64,000 nt of DNA, taken from assembly GCA_021209875.1 (NCBI GenBank), contig JAGYVD010000006.1, positions 434,001-498,000 of the forward strand, in the 5' to 3' direction. A model generated the notes under the pieces. It did no database searches. It worked only from the letters and a program-made list of their open reading frames with translations, and was not told the origin of the DNA. A program made the position numbers and the translations under genes. Below, in pieces: positions 10,978-22,394 of the stretch. Numbering within the stretch: position 1 is the first letter of the stretch; the number at the start of each line of letters is the position of its first letter. The DNA comes from Rosellinia necatrix. Taxonomy: Eukaryota > Ascomycota > Sordariomycetes > Xylariales > Xylariaceae.

Positions 10978-13900
10978 ATGGATGAGAAACGCGCGGCCAG
11001 CGCCGTCGGTGCTGCCGTAGCCAGCAGGACCCCGAGCACCGGGCGAGCAGCGAGTGGCATCCCAAAGCCCTCGTCCCGTCTTCCTTTGCCTCGATCGAGC
11101 ATCCCGGCTCCCACTTCCACCGTACGTTCGCAGAAGAAGCCCCCGGCCTCGCCGTCCGAAACCACGCGAGCCCCCTCGACACTATCCTCGACCGCTGGCA
11201 GCTTGCGGGGTCCTCGCCTGCGCCCGACGGCCTCGCGCGAACAGATCAACACTTCGGCTACTCTGCCCAGATCCTATAAGTCCGGAATACATACGGCTAG
11301 CCCGCAATCCACCACGAAGGGCCTGCCAAGTAGAAACGGAAGCCTACGACTGCCACAAAACCAGTCGACCTCCGACAGCCCTTTCAAGAAACCCGCAGTC
11401 CCTCGACGCCGCCCATCGACCCGATTCGGTCATGGCACGCAGCCGACAGCCACTTCGGCCGAGAGCCCTCCCTCGGATCATGCTACGAACGATTCCCCCG
11501 AACTTCCTCCGTTGAGTGAAATCGCCGCTGCCAACCCGACCTTTGATGAGCTGTTGGCCGAGGCTAGGAAACCAGGGTTGTCACTGACGGAGCGGACCAT
11601 TGAGACGCTTTCGAATCTGCCTTCTTCCCCCGCAGGTAAACGACGGGGCAGTACCTTTTTCGACGTGGCAGGACCCAAGAGACCACAGTCGAAGGGGGGC
11701 GTAGGATCGCGGCCCGGATCAAGCTGTCACTCCGAAGCGTCGAATGGGCATTCAAACGGGCAACTTAGCCGACCAGGCTCAAGCTCAAGCTCTCTGGACA
11801 AGGGATATGGCAACCTCCGGGCTCCTGCGAATTCCTTCAAACCGCCATTGACTACCGTTCAGGGCACACCATCGAAGCGCGTGTCTGCTTTGGTCTCTAC
11901 TACGCCATCTACGGCGGCCGGGCCCAGACTTGCCCAACGCACCTCTTTGAATAATCTGTCTTCCCGAGCTTCCTTGTCCGCCTCCATTGGGCCTCGGACT
12001 CCAAGTCCCGGGAGAAATCCTAAGGCCTCCGTATCCAAGCTCGGCTCTAAAACATTGGCCGTGCGACCCATGAAGACACGAGGTTCCATTCATGGTTTGT
12101 TCAACAAGCCGTCCATGCCTTCTCTGAGGGACGATCAGCCCACTCCGGATATATCACCCGCCCCTTTGCGAACAAGACCCCAGGCTTCTGCCAAATCTCC
12201 AGGGACATCTGGTGAAAGTCGTAATGCGTCGAGCCCTTCAGTCGCTTCTACTGCTCCCACGGTACATTCTCTCGAAGAACCAGTATCGTCCTTTCGAAAG
12301 TCCTCGTCTGCATTGCGTGATCAAATCGCCAAGGCAAAGGCTGCGAAGCGAGCCGCAAGCCGGCAAGTTTCGAGCACGGTGGTCCCAGAGACCCCAGAGA
12401 CTTTAAATTCCCCTGTCGTACCGAGAGACGACACCTTCGACTTCGGATTATCCGATGATCCTTTTGGGCAAAAGCAATTTGAGGATTCGAACCGGAAGGT
12501 CATGCAATCGAGAATTGATGTAGCAAGAGTGACTGGCAGGCTAAACATTGCCGCTATGGGGCTGAAAGAGATTCCTGACGAAGTCCTGAAAATGTACGAT
12601 CTCGAATCCATTGGTGGCACCGGCAGTGCCTGGGCGGAGAGCGTGGACCTGACACGATTCGTTGCTGCAGACAACGAACTGGAGACAATCGATGAGTCCA
12701 TCTTCCCTGATGTTGACCCCAACGATTTTGACCCGGAGGAGGTGGACGATAAGGGGCGGATTTTCTGGGGTCTGGAATCCGCAGATCTTCATAATAACTC
12801 GCTCATCTCCTTACCTTTAGGGCTCAGGCGCCTTCAGCAGCTCACTTCCTTGAATTTGGTAAGCCTACTGTGAACCTATTCCAATAACCGCAATGCTAAT
12901 ACGATGCAATCACGCTAGGTGTCGAATAAGCTTACCAATAACTGCCTCGAGGTCATTTCTCAATGTGTGAATCTGCGTGACCTGAAGCTAGGCAATAACC
13001 TTCTGTATGGTTCGATTGAGGAATTTCTCGTTCTCGAAAACCTTGAAATTCTTGATCTCCATGGCAATAATCTTTCCGCACTACCTTCCGGCCTCGACAA
13101 AATGAAGAGATTGCGCATTATAAATATCGATGAGAACGCCTTCGAAACATTGCCTTTCCACGGGCTATCTGCGCTTCCGCTCAGTGAATTGCACGTGCGA
13201 AAAAACAAACTTGCAGGGACCTTAATCCAGTCTGATGTTACAAGTCTCCCCCAGCTCCAAACGCTAGACTGTTCCGGCAACCAATTATCCTATATCGTAT
13301 CCCCAGACGCTCAAGAACCACTTAGCCTTCCATCGTTGCACCAACTGACCGTTTCCGCGAACCGTCTCAAGTCTCTACCTGACATGAGCACCTGGAGTAG
13401 TATCTTGACGATTAACGCTGATGACAACAACATCTCAACCTTCCCGGAAGGGTTTACTAGTTGCCACACCCTCCGGCATGCCGGATTTTCTGGCAACGAT
13501 ATTCGCATAATACCCCCGGAGATTGCTCGTATGGATGAACTGGCTATGTTAAGTATCACGGGAAACCCACTACGAGACAAGAAATTTACATCCCTCACAA
13601 CCGAAGAGTTAAAAGATGCTCTAGCAGCAAGGCTAGAACCATTACCCGGTGACGAGGTCGGTGGCGTAGAAAATTTTGCTAATGGAATCGACTCTATCGG
13701 CGCAAACAGCACCGGCGATCAGGCTACTGCAACGTTCGTTGCACCTATTGGCTTTGGTGATTTTGAAGATGGACAGTCGGAATCTGATAATTTTGCGACG
13801 CCGCCAACATCTGCCCCTCATTCTCCTGCTCGCTCACGGTCTCATACACTATCCAGCCAAACATGGCCGGTGAAGTCGGGCGGAGTACTCGACCGATCCA

Positions 13901-14556
13901 ATACTCAGTCCTCTTCTCTGCATCCTGTAGTATGCTCCAAGATCGCCGCAGTTCAATCGGTACGGGAGGTTCGGCTCCAGCACAATACCTTTACTCAGTT
14001 TCCGAACTCGCTATCGTTTTTCAGCGACACTATCACGTCGCTCTGTTTGTCCCACAATCAGCTCACTGGCGAGAGTTGGTTGACAGAGCAGCTGGATCTC
14101 ACTGCCTTGCAAGAATTGAACATCCGGTCGAACTTTTGCACTAGTCTAACGCCCTTGACAACATATCTGTGTGCCCCGAACCTAGAGAAGCTTGACGTGT
14201 CACTGAACCGTATCGTTCGTCTTCCGGCCTTGCGAGAATTCTTCCCAAGCCTCACGGTTCTGCTGATATCTAATAACCGATTGGAAGAGCTTGACCCCGA
14301 CACAATCAAGGGCTTGAAGATTGTTGATGCCAGCAATAATGAGATCGCGCATCTCAACCCCCGCATTGGCTTGCTTGGGCTGGATAGACTTGATGTAATG
14401 GGTAACCGATTCAGAGTACCTCGATGGAATGTTCTCGATCGTGGGACCGAAGCAACCCTTCGATGGCTTAGGGGCCGAGTACCGGTGGCTGAGATGGCGG
14501 AGTGGCGAGCGAAATCCGGCGCTCTTGAAGACGACTCGTCAAGCGAGGTTGATTAG
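10978..14556 (+). CDS. Large leucine-rich-repeat protein with a long disordered N-terminus (LRRC40-like)
   Basis: Two exons, 10978-12858 and 12919-14556 (60-nt intron, donor GTAAGC, acceptor GCTAG), giving 1172 aa. The join continues an LRR across the intron. The first ~500 residues are Ser/Pro/Arg-rich and probably unstructured. From about residue 510 there are repeated LxxLxLxxN units, typified by LDLHGNNLSALPSGL, in two blocks split by a Ser/Thr-rich linker encoded around 13660-13930. The last repeats end near a conserved-looking RWNVLDRGTEATLRWL segment. Such proteins are usually cytosolic interaction scaffolds, and the layout resembles fungal homologs of LRRC40. The specific role is not known. 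Confidence 0.85.
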
Positions 14557-15567
14557 AGTCGAGATATTAATACTCATCATCAGGGAGGGGGGAGTTTACG
14601 GAGCGGGCGGCCGCCCTATTTTCTCTTTTTCTTTTCTGGGTGGCCAACTGGCGGTATAGTCATTTTACATGGCAGAGGAGTTGGAGCAAAGGCCACTGGG
14701 AACCAAAACTTGTCGTGCGACAGGACAGGCTAGCAAGGAAAATGTAAAAAGGCGTCTAAACGGGCTCGGCGGTGAGAAAGGCTAGAGCACTAATACATTG
14801 TAGAATTGTACTGTACGAATATAATATCAATAGTAGCACAAGGTGGTTCAATCCACTAACTTTAGTCTGCGCCCGCTTGACAGACGCGGCCTCCCGTTCT
14901 CGCTTTATGTGACATCTGATAATTGACCAACCAGGAAGCACCTGTGCAATTTTCCGAAGATATTGGCAGTATGGAGGTTCAACATTAAAATGGATGTTAC
15001 CAAATCCAGCCGGATCCAGGCCGGAGGTGAACGCTGATAGGCTCCCAGTGTGCACAGCAGGGCTCGCGGACTGGGCAGCTACACTACACCACAACACTAC
15101 ACGAGGTGGTAATGTAGATTATCCTTGATTCTGCCCGACCAAATCACATGCTCAGCCCTGGTCCTGGCGGCGCAGCGTGGCTTGTCCGGTCCCAGTTGAC
15201 AGCTCGTATTATCGAGTTGGCACCCGGGTTGCTAATTTTATCGGATCGGCCAAGACAGCACAGAGCCAGACCACTTATGCGCCGATCGTTGTCATATCAG
15301 CTCGTAATAAATACCAAACAAGAATTCTTTTGTGTTTCACTCAGGTCCTCGCCCATTTCTCCTCGCACTCTACGTACGTAGCTGCTCCCTCGACCAGAAC
15401 ATTGCCTGCCAGCTCCACGGATACCGCCCGCATCTCGCTCGCCCTTTTCCCCATCCAAACTCACCTCGACTCGACCTACAACCCGGTTTTGTCACCACCA
15501 CCATCCGTGTCACATCGCTGCCGTTGGACGGGAAACAAACAAAAGACTTGGTCAAGACTCGGTCAAC
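14557..15567. other. Intergenic region
   Basis: Contains the 3' region of the leucine-rich-repeat gene and a pyrimidine-rich leader before 15568. No recognisable gene. Confidence 0.5.
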
Positions 15568-16119
15568 ATGTCGTCTCCCGTTTCAGCCACAACCACGAGC
15601 GCTAGCGCAAGCTCGTCGTCCACCGCGGCGCCAGTCTGCAGCAACCTCTATGTGATCCCCATAGCGGAGGCGGGGTGCGCCGTCTCGTTCACCGACAGCC
15701 ACAAGGATGCCATGTCAGAATGCTGCAAGTCAGCCGACGTGATCTCGTATTCCAACGACTGCGGGCTCTACTGCGCAGCCGCGGGCCAGACCATCAAGGA
15801 GCTGCAGGACTGCCTGTTCGGCGAGAGCGTCGCATACCAGGACGTCTTCTGCAACGCGAACCAGACCGCCACGGCCACAAATACGAACCCGGCCCTCCCC
15901 CCCAGCGCCAGCGCCTCCGTCGTCTCGAGCGGCGACGACGATGACAACCAAGACGGGAATGACGACGACGACGACAACGACGGCGACGACAAACCCGAGC
16001 CCACGGATTCAGGAAGCGCCGCACCCCGGCTGGCGCCTGGACTGAGCGTCTCGAAGGCGGGCCTGACGATCGGTGCTCTGTTGTTTTCGGCCATGGCTTT
16101 TGGTGCCTTCCAGATCTAA
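15568..16119 (+). CDS. Ser/Thr-rich, eight-cysteine protein with acidic linker and C-terminal hydrophobic tail
   Basis: 183 aa, single exon. Ser/Thr/Ala-rich start, then a compact domain with eight cysteines (residues ~24-94, including a CC pair and a DCGLYC motif), then an Asp-rich linker (~residues 122-142) and a hydrophobic C-terminal ~18 residues. This layout is common among fungal cell-surface or GPI-type proteins. No clear signal peptide follows the chosen ATG, so the true start could lie upstream across an intron, or the protein may be tail-anchored. No biochemical function can be assigned. Confidence 0.7.
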   Translation: MSSPVSATTTSASASSSSTAAPVCSNLYVIPIAEAGCAVSFTDSHKDAMSECCKSADVISYSNDCGLYCAAAGQTIKELQDCLFGESVAYQDVFCNANQTATATNTNPALPPSASASVVSSGDDDDNQDGNDDDDDNDGDDKPEPTDSGSAAPRLAPGLSVSKAGLTIGALLFSAMAFGAFQI

Positions 16120-18134
16120 ATCATCTAACCGCTTAAACGGCCATGGCTATGCTATGCTATGCTATGCTATGGTTAGATGAAGGCAACCCCAGCGGGGAGC
16201 AGCAGGCCGACTGTTTCTTCTCAACTTACATAATGCACACCATGCCGCACATGCATGCATAGAATAAGGGCGGGCATATAGAATACATGGTTAATTAGCC
16301 TACTTACGGGCGTCCAGCGGCCTGCGGCCGTTTGGGGGATGAATGCACGGCTAGGCACGGGTTGGGTGTAGACGTGGGTGTGGATGTGGATGTGGATGGG
16401 TTTAACAAAGTCCATGCAATGGCGTTTTACGGTGTCTATTCGATGGCGTTGTCGTGTACGTACGTAGACTTCCGTCTGTCCTCTACACCGAGACGTCTGG
16501 GGTACTGCAATCATGTAGGGCGGGGATTAATACATTAATACGCAGTCGAGTAATAAATACCCCCATCATCACGACTTGCTGAACATGACATGGTCCGTGA
16601 ATGAACGGCAATACACTATAGAGCGGGAATATCCATATAATTGGTACTACTTCGCACAGAATACGGCCCAATCATCACCAGCGCACTGACTGCACTTCAA
16701 AACCCCAGGATGGACAGGCGTGTTGCAGAACCACGTGTCGCGACGAGATGGAATGCGCGCACGCAGGAAATCACCAGCGATTCGATTTGCCCACACAAAA
16801 CACAAGCCATCGACGCGGGACGGGACTAAGACATGGGTCCGGCCAACAGCTGTTCCCCCTCCAATTGGGCACTCTGCAAACTAGGCGGTTAGTGTAGACG
16901 ACGAGGCTTCTAGTTATTCAAACCCTATGAATCAATAAAAGAGCAGGATACCGTGAAACCACAAGGGGAGGGGGAGGGGGAGGGGGGCGCCTTTTAACCC
17001 AAGCTATCTAAACTACCTAAGCTACCTAAGCTACCTAAGCTACCTAAGCTACCTTATTTATATGACCAGCCGTATCTTTCTATGCCTAGATGCTTGCACT
17101 CACCAAATACTTCATCTAAACCACTTGGATTTGCAACATCATCTACCTTAGGCAGGTAGGCAGGTAGACAGGTAGGTAGGTATATAATATATAATAATAT
17201 ACACTCAAGTATGAAGAACTTCAAGTAGTTATCCGTGCATTGATACTTAAATGAAGGACTACCTACTGCGAAGGAGAAGCTAACAGCAGCGATGCTGAAC
17301 TAACTATTATGCGTTAGTAGGGATGCCGAGTGGATAGCCTTGCCTGTTTAGGAAATATCGTATCAAGTGTGGACCAACCACTGTGTTCGAACCCAGCCTT
17401 TCCAATTAACGCTCCAAAGTCTAGCTGAGGTATCTCGTGCACCTGGGGAGGTGAGATGTATACCTAGATGTACCGCGGGTCGTCGCCCCAGGTCGCCCCC
17501 AGGGCGCTGCAGGAAGTGGGTTCACACAGCAACCATTGGACGTGCCAGCCAACTCAACGCACCAGGCCCACCACACTTCTCTTGCGGTCAACCTCGCTCC
17601 GTCGTCCACTGCCATATCAATCAACCCTCATCACCATCCTCGCCATCCTCGCCATCCTCACCATCCCGCCGTCGACCCGACGAGTGAGCCATCCATCACC
17701 CCGCAGATTGAAGCCCGAGCGATCAGGACTCTCTCTCCTCCCATCCGACACAACGAAAACTAGTGTATCTGTGTTTCCAGACCACGTCGACGGATCGCTG
17801 TTGCCTCCCGCTACGGTAAAGCTGCCCCTCGCGGACACTGTGCCGCCCTGGTGCGTCCGTCGAAGATCGCTCCGGCGTTGCTTGTTGTTGGTGGTGATTT
17901 GATTGAGTCAAAGCAATTGAGTGGCGGACGATTTCAAGTCCTTCGCTCTCCACCTCCCGCTCGGCCAGCCCGTCCACTCGTTCGCTCGGTCATCCCCTCC
18001 GGCTTTTCCCACGCAGTAGAGATAGATAGAAACAAAGGGAGAAGGAGAGCTAATCCTTTCCATCTCGAGGCAACACAGCAATCAATGACCACCACGTAAA
18101 CAAACACGCGCGCACCCACGTCGGCATCGCAGAG
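16120..18134. other. 2-kb intergenic region with several simple repeats
   Basis: Holds a GCTAT-type 5-bp repeat (16145-16171), G-rich runs near 16970-16985, the AAGCTACCT 9-bp repeat near 17001-17055 and AGGTAGGT words near 17155-17182. From about 17600 the DNA is CT-rich and is the likely leader of the coiled-coil gene. No gene supported. Confidence 0.5.
17001..17055. repeat. 9-bp tandem repeat AAGCTACCT, ~5 copies
   Basis: Near-perfect head-to-tail copies of AAGCTACCT. Confidence 0.85.
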
Positions 18135-19859
18135 ATGGCCTCCTCCCAGCCCAATGGCATCACTGAGCCCGATCAGGATCTCGTCCCCTCCACACCACCC
18201 GAGGTGGCAGTAGCATCACCACCCCTCGCTCCGCTGCCCGCTCTCAACCGTCTCGCTTCATCCCAACAATCCATCCCTTCGACTGAGGCTCCCATCTCGC
18301 CTGTTGATCCCTCCGCCTCCTTTCGGACTGAGCTGAACGATGACCGCGCTTCACCACCACAGGTCATTCGGTCATCTTTAACGCCACCCCCGTCCTCTCA
18401 GGCAGCTCATAACACTGCCGCCACCAACGCGTCTCTAGGGTATGCCAACTCACAAAGGACGACCAGCAGCAGCATCATCTCTCCGCCAGCCACCATCCCT
18501 CGCATTCTAAAACGAGATCGGACGAACGCTACCGAATATGCTCTCCCGCTTCCGAGTCAGATTGACAACGCCACCATGGAGGAGCTGCGGTTCATGCTGC
18601 AGTCATGCCTGTCCATAAACGCGAAGCTCAAGTCGGAGAATGCTCATCACAACCTGCAGTATGAGCTTCTAAGCATACAGGCTGCCGAGGATGCCAATCG
18701 TGCCAACGTCGAACACGAGATGACCCGTCGTGAGGTAGAGGTTCTTCGCAATGCCGGGGATGCCCGTCAGGCCCGACGTGAACTCGACACCCGCGTAGAC
18801 ACCATTCAGATCAAGCACCGCGAACTGCAGCAGGCCCATGATGCCCTCATAAAGGAACACGATGACCTCCTTCACCGCTTCAAATCCGCCTCGCGGCTCG
18901 TCCAGCAACAAGCAGAAGAGATCGAGGCGCTAAACGAGGATCGTAGGATGCTTCTTAACCGGATCCGCGAGAATAGACAGCATTTCCATATGTTGTGTGG
19001 TCCCGGGGGCGTGTTCCATGGCGTTCTGACGCCAAAGACCCCGGCCACTTCTCCCCAGCAGCACCGGACGACTCCCCGACAGACGCCGAGGACGGCAACC
19101 AAAGGTCCACGCCATGACAGCGAAGCGAACGGCGGCTTTGCCGCTCTTCTGCAAGCCCTCAATCAGGACAATACCACCCCCGCTACCCCAACCTCGGCGA
19201 ACCGACCCGTCCCACGCGTGCCCTTCCGACAACATCGGACGGCCCACTCTTTATCCTCGCTGCCCACCACCCCTCTCTCACGCTCTCGTGGTAATCCCGG
19301 CCTCCTCCCTTCTATCGATCTTGTTCCACAAACTGAGCCAACACAGAGATTTGGTCACCGCGGTAGCCCCCAGACTCCCACGCCGAGGAAGCGTCGCAAG
19401 AGCCGAGAAAGCACCATATCGGCTGAGGACGAGGGCGAAAGAAACACCCGCATAATGACATTAGAGTCAGTCGCCGCAGCTGCCCACTCGTATATGTCGC
19501 ACGGCTCGCGTTACTCCCAACGACCAGAAGGCGAAGAGGAAGAGGTCCTCGAGAGCCAAGCTACCCGAGCAGCGTCAGAGATGTTGAGACGAGACCCCCG
19601 CGAAAGCTTCGAGGTCGCGAGCTCGGTAGGCTCCCGCGATGTGACGCCCGTACCGGTGGAAAAGCCGAATAAACTCCAAACCAAGCTGTACGCACCCGTG
19701 CATAAGTCAGGAGTTCACGTGGAAAAACGTAAATTCGGTGGCGGCGTCAACGCGGAAGACGGGCGCGCGGAAGCGCTCATGAGCCCCGCTAAAAAATTGC
19801 GTTACGGTGCCGAGGGCCCGGTTGGGCTAGGAATTCAGCATCTTCGCAGGAGAGGCTAG
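18135..19859 (+). CDS. Coiled-coil protein with disordered flanks
   Basis: 574 aa, one exon, ATG at 18135 after a long CT-rich leader. The first ~130 residues are Ser/Pro/Thr-rich. A heptad-like region follows from about residue 140 to 285, rich in Glu, Arg, Gln, Leu and Ala, and should form an extended coiled coil. The C-terminal half is again low complexity with many TP/SP sites and basic clusters such as TPRKRRKSR, which could act as a nuclear localisation signal. No enzymatic motif is visible and no named family is recognised. A structural or scaffold role is the most that can be inferred. Confidence 0.8.
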   Translation: MASSQPNGITEPDQDLVPSTPPEVAVASPPLAPLPALNRLASSQQSIPSTEAPISPVDPSASFRTELNDDRASPPQVIRSSLTPPPSSQAAHNTAATNASLGYANSQRTTSSSIISPPATIPRILKRDRTNATEYALPLPSQIDNATMEELRFMLQSCLSINAKLKSENAHHNLQYELLSIQAAEDANRANVEHEMTRREVEVLRNAGDARQARRELDTRVDTIQIKHRELQQAHDALIKEHDDLLHRFKSASRLVQQQAEEIEALNEDRRMLLNRIRENRQHFHMLCGPGGVFHGVLTPKTPATSPQQHRTTPRQTPRTATKGPRHDSEANGGFAALLQALNQDNTTPATPTSANRPVPRVPFRQHRTAHSLSSLPTTPLSRSRGNPGLLPSIDLVPQTEPTQRFGHRGSPQTPTPRKRRKSRESTISAEDEGERNTRIMTLESVAAAAHSYMSHGSRYSQRPEGEEEEVLESQATRAASEMLRRDPRESFEVASSVGSRDVTPVPVEKPNKLQTKLYAPVHKSGVHVEKRKFGGGVNAEDGRAEALMSPAKKLRYGAEGPVGLGIQHLRRRG

Positions 19860-21131
19860 GGCAAGGGTAAGCACTGGCAGGGAATGAGGCGTCACGGCGT
19901 AATTCGGCATGAACATTCGGGGCGTTGGGCTTGCGGGGGAAGTGACATGGAAGGCAACGGCTACAGAACGACATGACGGGATCAGTCAGTGTATTATACC
20001 CATTTCAACGATCGGGCGTGGCCGAAGGGATGGGTGGGGACGAATTGAAAAGTTACCTAGGTAGGTAGTTAGCATGGCATGACTCAAAGCCGCAGGCGCG
20101 TAGTCGCTCCAGGAAATTTGTTCGTAGCTCATAGCATAAAGCATAGCATAGCATTCCATGATACTGCTGTCACGGTTGCTAATATGCTGGCCTGGTTGGT
20201 GTCTTGATTTCATCGTGTCAGGCCAAGGGTGAACGTGCCCTTAAACAATGGAATGAAGCCGGCTCCTTGATTTTGGTATGCTTAGTCTAGATTTGTAAAG
20301 TAGTTGGTTAGATATCAACCACTGTGGCAAAAGGTTGTCGGGATTAGGTAGTTATATCATATCAATATATTTCTAACAGTAGGCATATATGAGTTTTATG
20401 TGCGAGCTAGATAGACCCATCTTTATGCAATCATTTCGTCGTTCCACGACGCACTAGTTAGGTAAGGCAAGCTATCTACTATTATCAGCAAAAAAAAAAA
20501 AAAAAAAGCTACCGCCGCCGGAGACGAACCCAAATCGACAGTCTCCAGCAGTGCCAAATCGCGACTCTCCCGAAGGGCTAAACTAACCAACTCGCTCGCT
20601 CACTCACTCACTCAATACATCGTGGTTTGGCGAGAAAATACCGTTAGAAACATTCCCGACCTCGGACTTGGGTAGCTTATATTATGCTACGATGGAAAAA
20701 AAAAAAAAAAAAGGGGCGGCGGCGGCGATTAGTTCGGCCGGGTTCAGCCGGTTCGGGGAGCCGGGATCTCATTGGAAGTGCATTTATCCACCCCGCCATC
20801 GGAACTGCAGACCGGCATTTTGGAGTTCCCCCCGGAGGGGGAATGTCCACAACCTCACCTAACCCTTTCCCATGAAGGTTTCTAGCGCTTACCTGGGGCA
20901 CAACTTTCCTCGGGTTCGTCCCCTCGTTTTTGTTTTTATCGGGTGGCTAGATTACTTACTTGCACAGCTGCTTCGGTTTACGTAGCATTGCAAAAAGCCA
21001 ATTAATCGGCAGTTTGTATTCTCATCGTCGATTGATCAATAACAAAAAACACCTATCACCACCGCCAACGAATATTCCCTCGGGGCATTATTACATATTA
21101 ACATAAAAATTAAACACGGGGCGACGGCGGA
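19860..21131. other. Intergenic region
   Basis: Contains CATAG-type short repeats near 20130-20155, poly(A) runs at 20490-20507 and 20695-20712, and the promoter of the thiolase gene. No gene supported. Confidence 0.5.
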
Positions 21132-22394
21132 ATGGCAGCCTTCCCGAAGGGCCTCAAGGCGGTGCTCGCCAAGGCGCCGAGCGACGTGGTGATCCTGTCG
21201 TCGCTGCGGACGCCGATCTGCCGGTCGTACAAGGGGCAGCTGAAGGACGCGTACCCGGAAGAGCTGCTGGCGACGGTGCTGCGGGCGACGCTGGCGGCGC
21301 ACCCGGGGCTCGACGCGGGGCGGGCGGTGGACGACGTGGCGGTCGGGGTGGTGCTGTCGGAGCTGGGCGGGAGCAAGGCGGCGCGGATGGCGCTCAACCA
21401 CGCGGGGTACCCCAACTCGACGTCGCTGCACACGGTGAACCGGGCGTGCGCGTCGAGCCTGCAGGCGATCGCGTCCGTGGCGGCGCAGATCCAGAACGGC
21501 GCCATCGACGCGGGCATCGGCGCCGGCATGGAGAGCATGACGCGCAACTACGGCACCCGCGCCATCCCGGCCGACGTCTGGCCGGCGCTGCGCGAGAGCC
21601 CGAACCGCCACGCGCGCGACTGCGTCATGCCCATGGGCCTGACGTCCGAGAACGTCGCGGCGCGCTACGGCGTGTCGCGCGCGGACCAGGACGCCATGGC
21701 CGCCGAGTCGCACCGGCGCGCGGCCCGGGCCCGGGACGCGGGCGCCTTCGCGGCCGAGATCGTCCCGGTGCGGACGCGGTTCCAGGAGGTCGACAAGGAA
21801 GGGCGGGCGGTGGGCGCGGAGAGGGAGATCACGGCGACGGCGGACGACGGGATCCGGGCTGGGGTGACGGCCGAGGCGCTGGCGAGGCTGAAGCCGGCGT
21901 TCCGGGCGGACGGGGCGAGCACGGCGGGCAACTCGTCGCAGGTCAGCGACGGGGCGGCGGCGACGCTGCTGATGCGCCGCGGCACGGCGGCGGCGCTCGG
22001 GCTGTCGGGAAGCGTGGCGGGCCGGTTCGTCGGGGCCGTCACGGCCGGCTGCGACCCGGACGAGATGGGCGTCGGGCCCGCCGTCGCCATCCCGCGCCTG
22101 CTGGCCCGCTTCGGCCTCGCCAACGACGACGTCGACCGCTGGGAGATCAACGAGGCCTTCGCCTCCCAGACGCTCTACTGCCTGCGCGCCCTCGGCCTCG
22201 AGGCCGCCTGGGCGAAGGAGCGCGTCAACCCCGACGGCGGCGCCATCGCGCTCGGCCACCCCCTCGGCGCCACCGGGGCCAGGCTGGCGAGCACGCTGCT
22301 ACACGGGCTGGGGAGGTCCGGGGGCGAGGTCGGGGTCGTCAGTATGTGTGTTGGGACCGGCATGGGTATGGCCGGGTTGTTTGTCAAGGAGTGA
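21132..22394 (+). CDS. 3-ketoacyl-CoA thiolase (acetyl-CoA C-acyltransferase)
   Basis: 420 aa, one exon. Cleaves 3-ketoacyl-CoA with CoA to acetyl-CoA and a shortened acyl-CoA in beta-oxidation. The nucleophilic Cys is C106 in NRACASS, the catalytic His is H376 in ALGHPLGATG, and the second Cys is C406 in SMCVGTGMG; the INEAFA motif is also present. Length fits the degradative thiolase family. The start DVVILSSLRTPI is typical of fungal peroxisomal (POT1/ACAA1-like) enzymes. The C-terminus (FVKE) is not a PTS1 and no clear PTS2 is visible, so localisation is uncertain. GC content is much higher than in the flanks, creating long antisense shadow frames. Confidence 0.95.
   Translation: MAAFPKGLKAVLAKAPSDVVILSSLRTPICRSYKGQLKDAYPEELLATVLRATLAAHPGLDAGRAVDDVAVGVVLSELGGSKAARMALNHAGYPNSTSLHTVNRACASSLQAIASVAAQIQNGAIDAGIGAGMESMTRNYGTRAIPADVWPALRESPNRHARDCVMPMGLTSENVAARYGVSRADQDAMAAESHRRAARARDAGAFAAEIVPVRTRFQEVDKEGRAVGAEREITATADDGIRAGVTAEALARLKPAFRADGASTAGNSSQVSDGAAATLLMRRGTAAALGLSGSVAGRFVGAVTAGCDPDEMGVGPAVAIPRLLARFGLANDDVDRWEINEAFASQTLYCLRALGLEAAWAKERVNPDGGAIALGHPLGATGARLASTLLHGLGRSGGEVGVVSMCVGTGMGMAGLFVKE

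Noticed and set aside
17320..17412. tRNA-like stretch (GGGATGCCGAGTGG ... GTTCGAACCC)
   Set aside because: The T-stem and acceptor stem do not pair; no cloverleaf can be formed.
21036..22259. 407-aa minus-strand open frame opposite the thiolase
   Set aside because: Compositional shadow of a GC-rich gene; Arg/Ala/His-rich with no domain, while the plus strand has all thiolase motifs.
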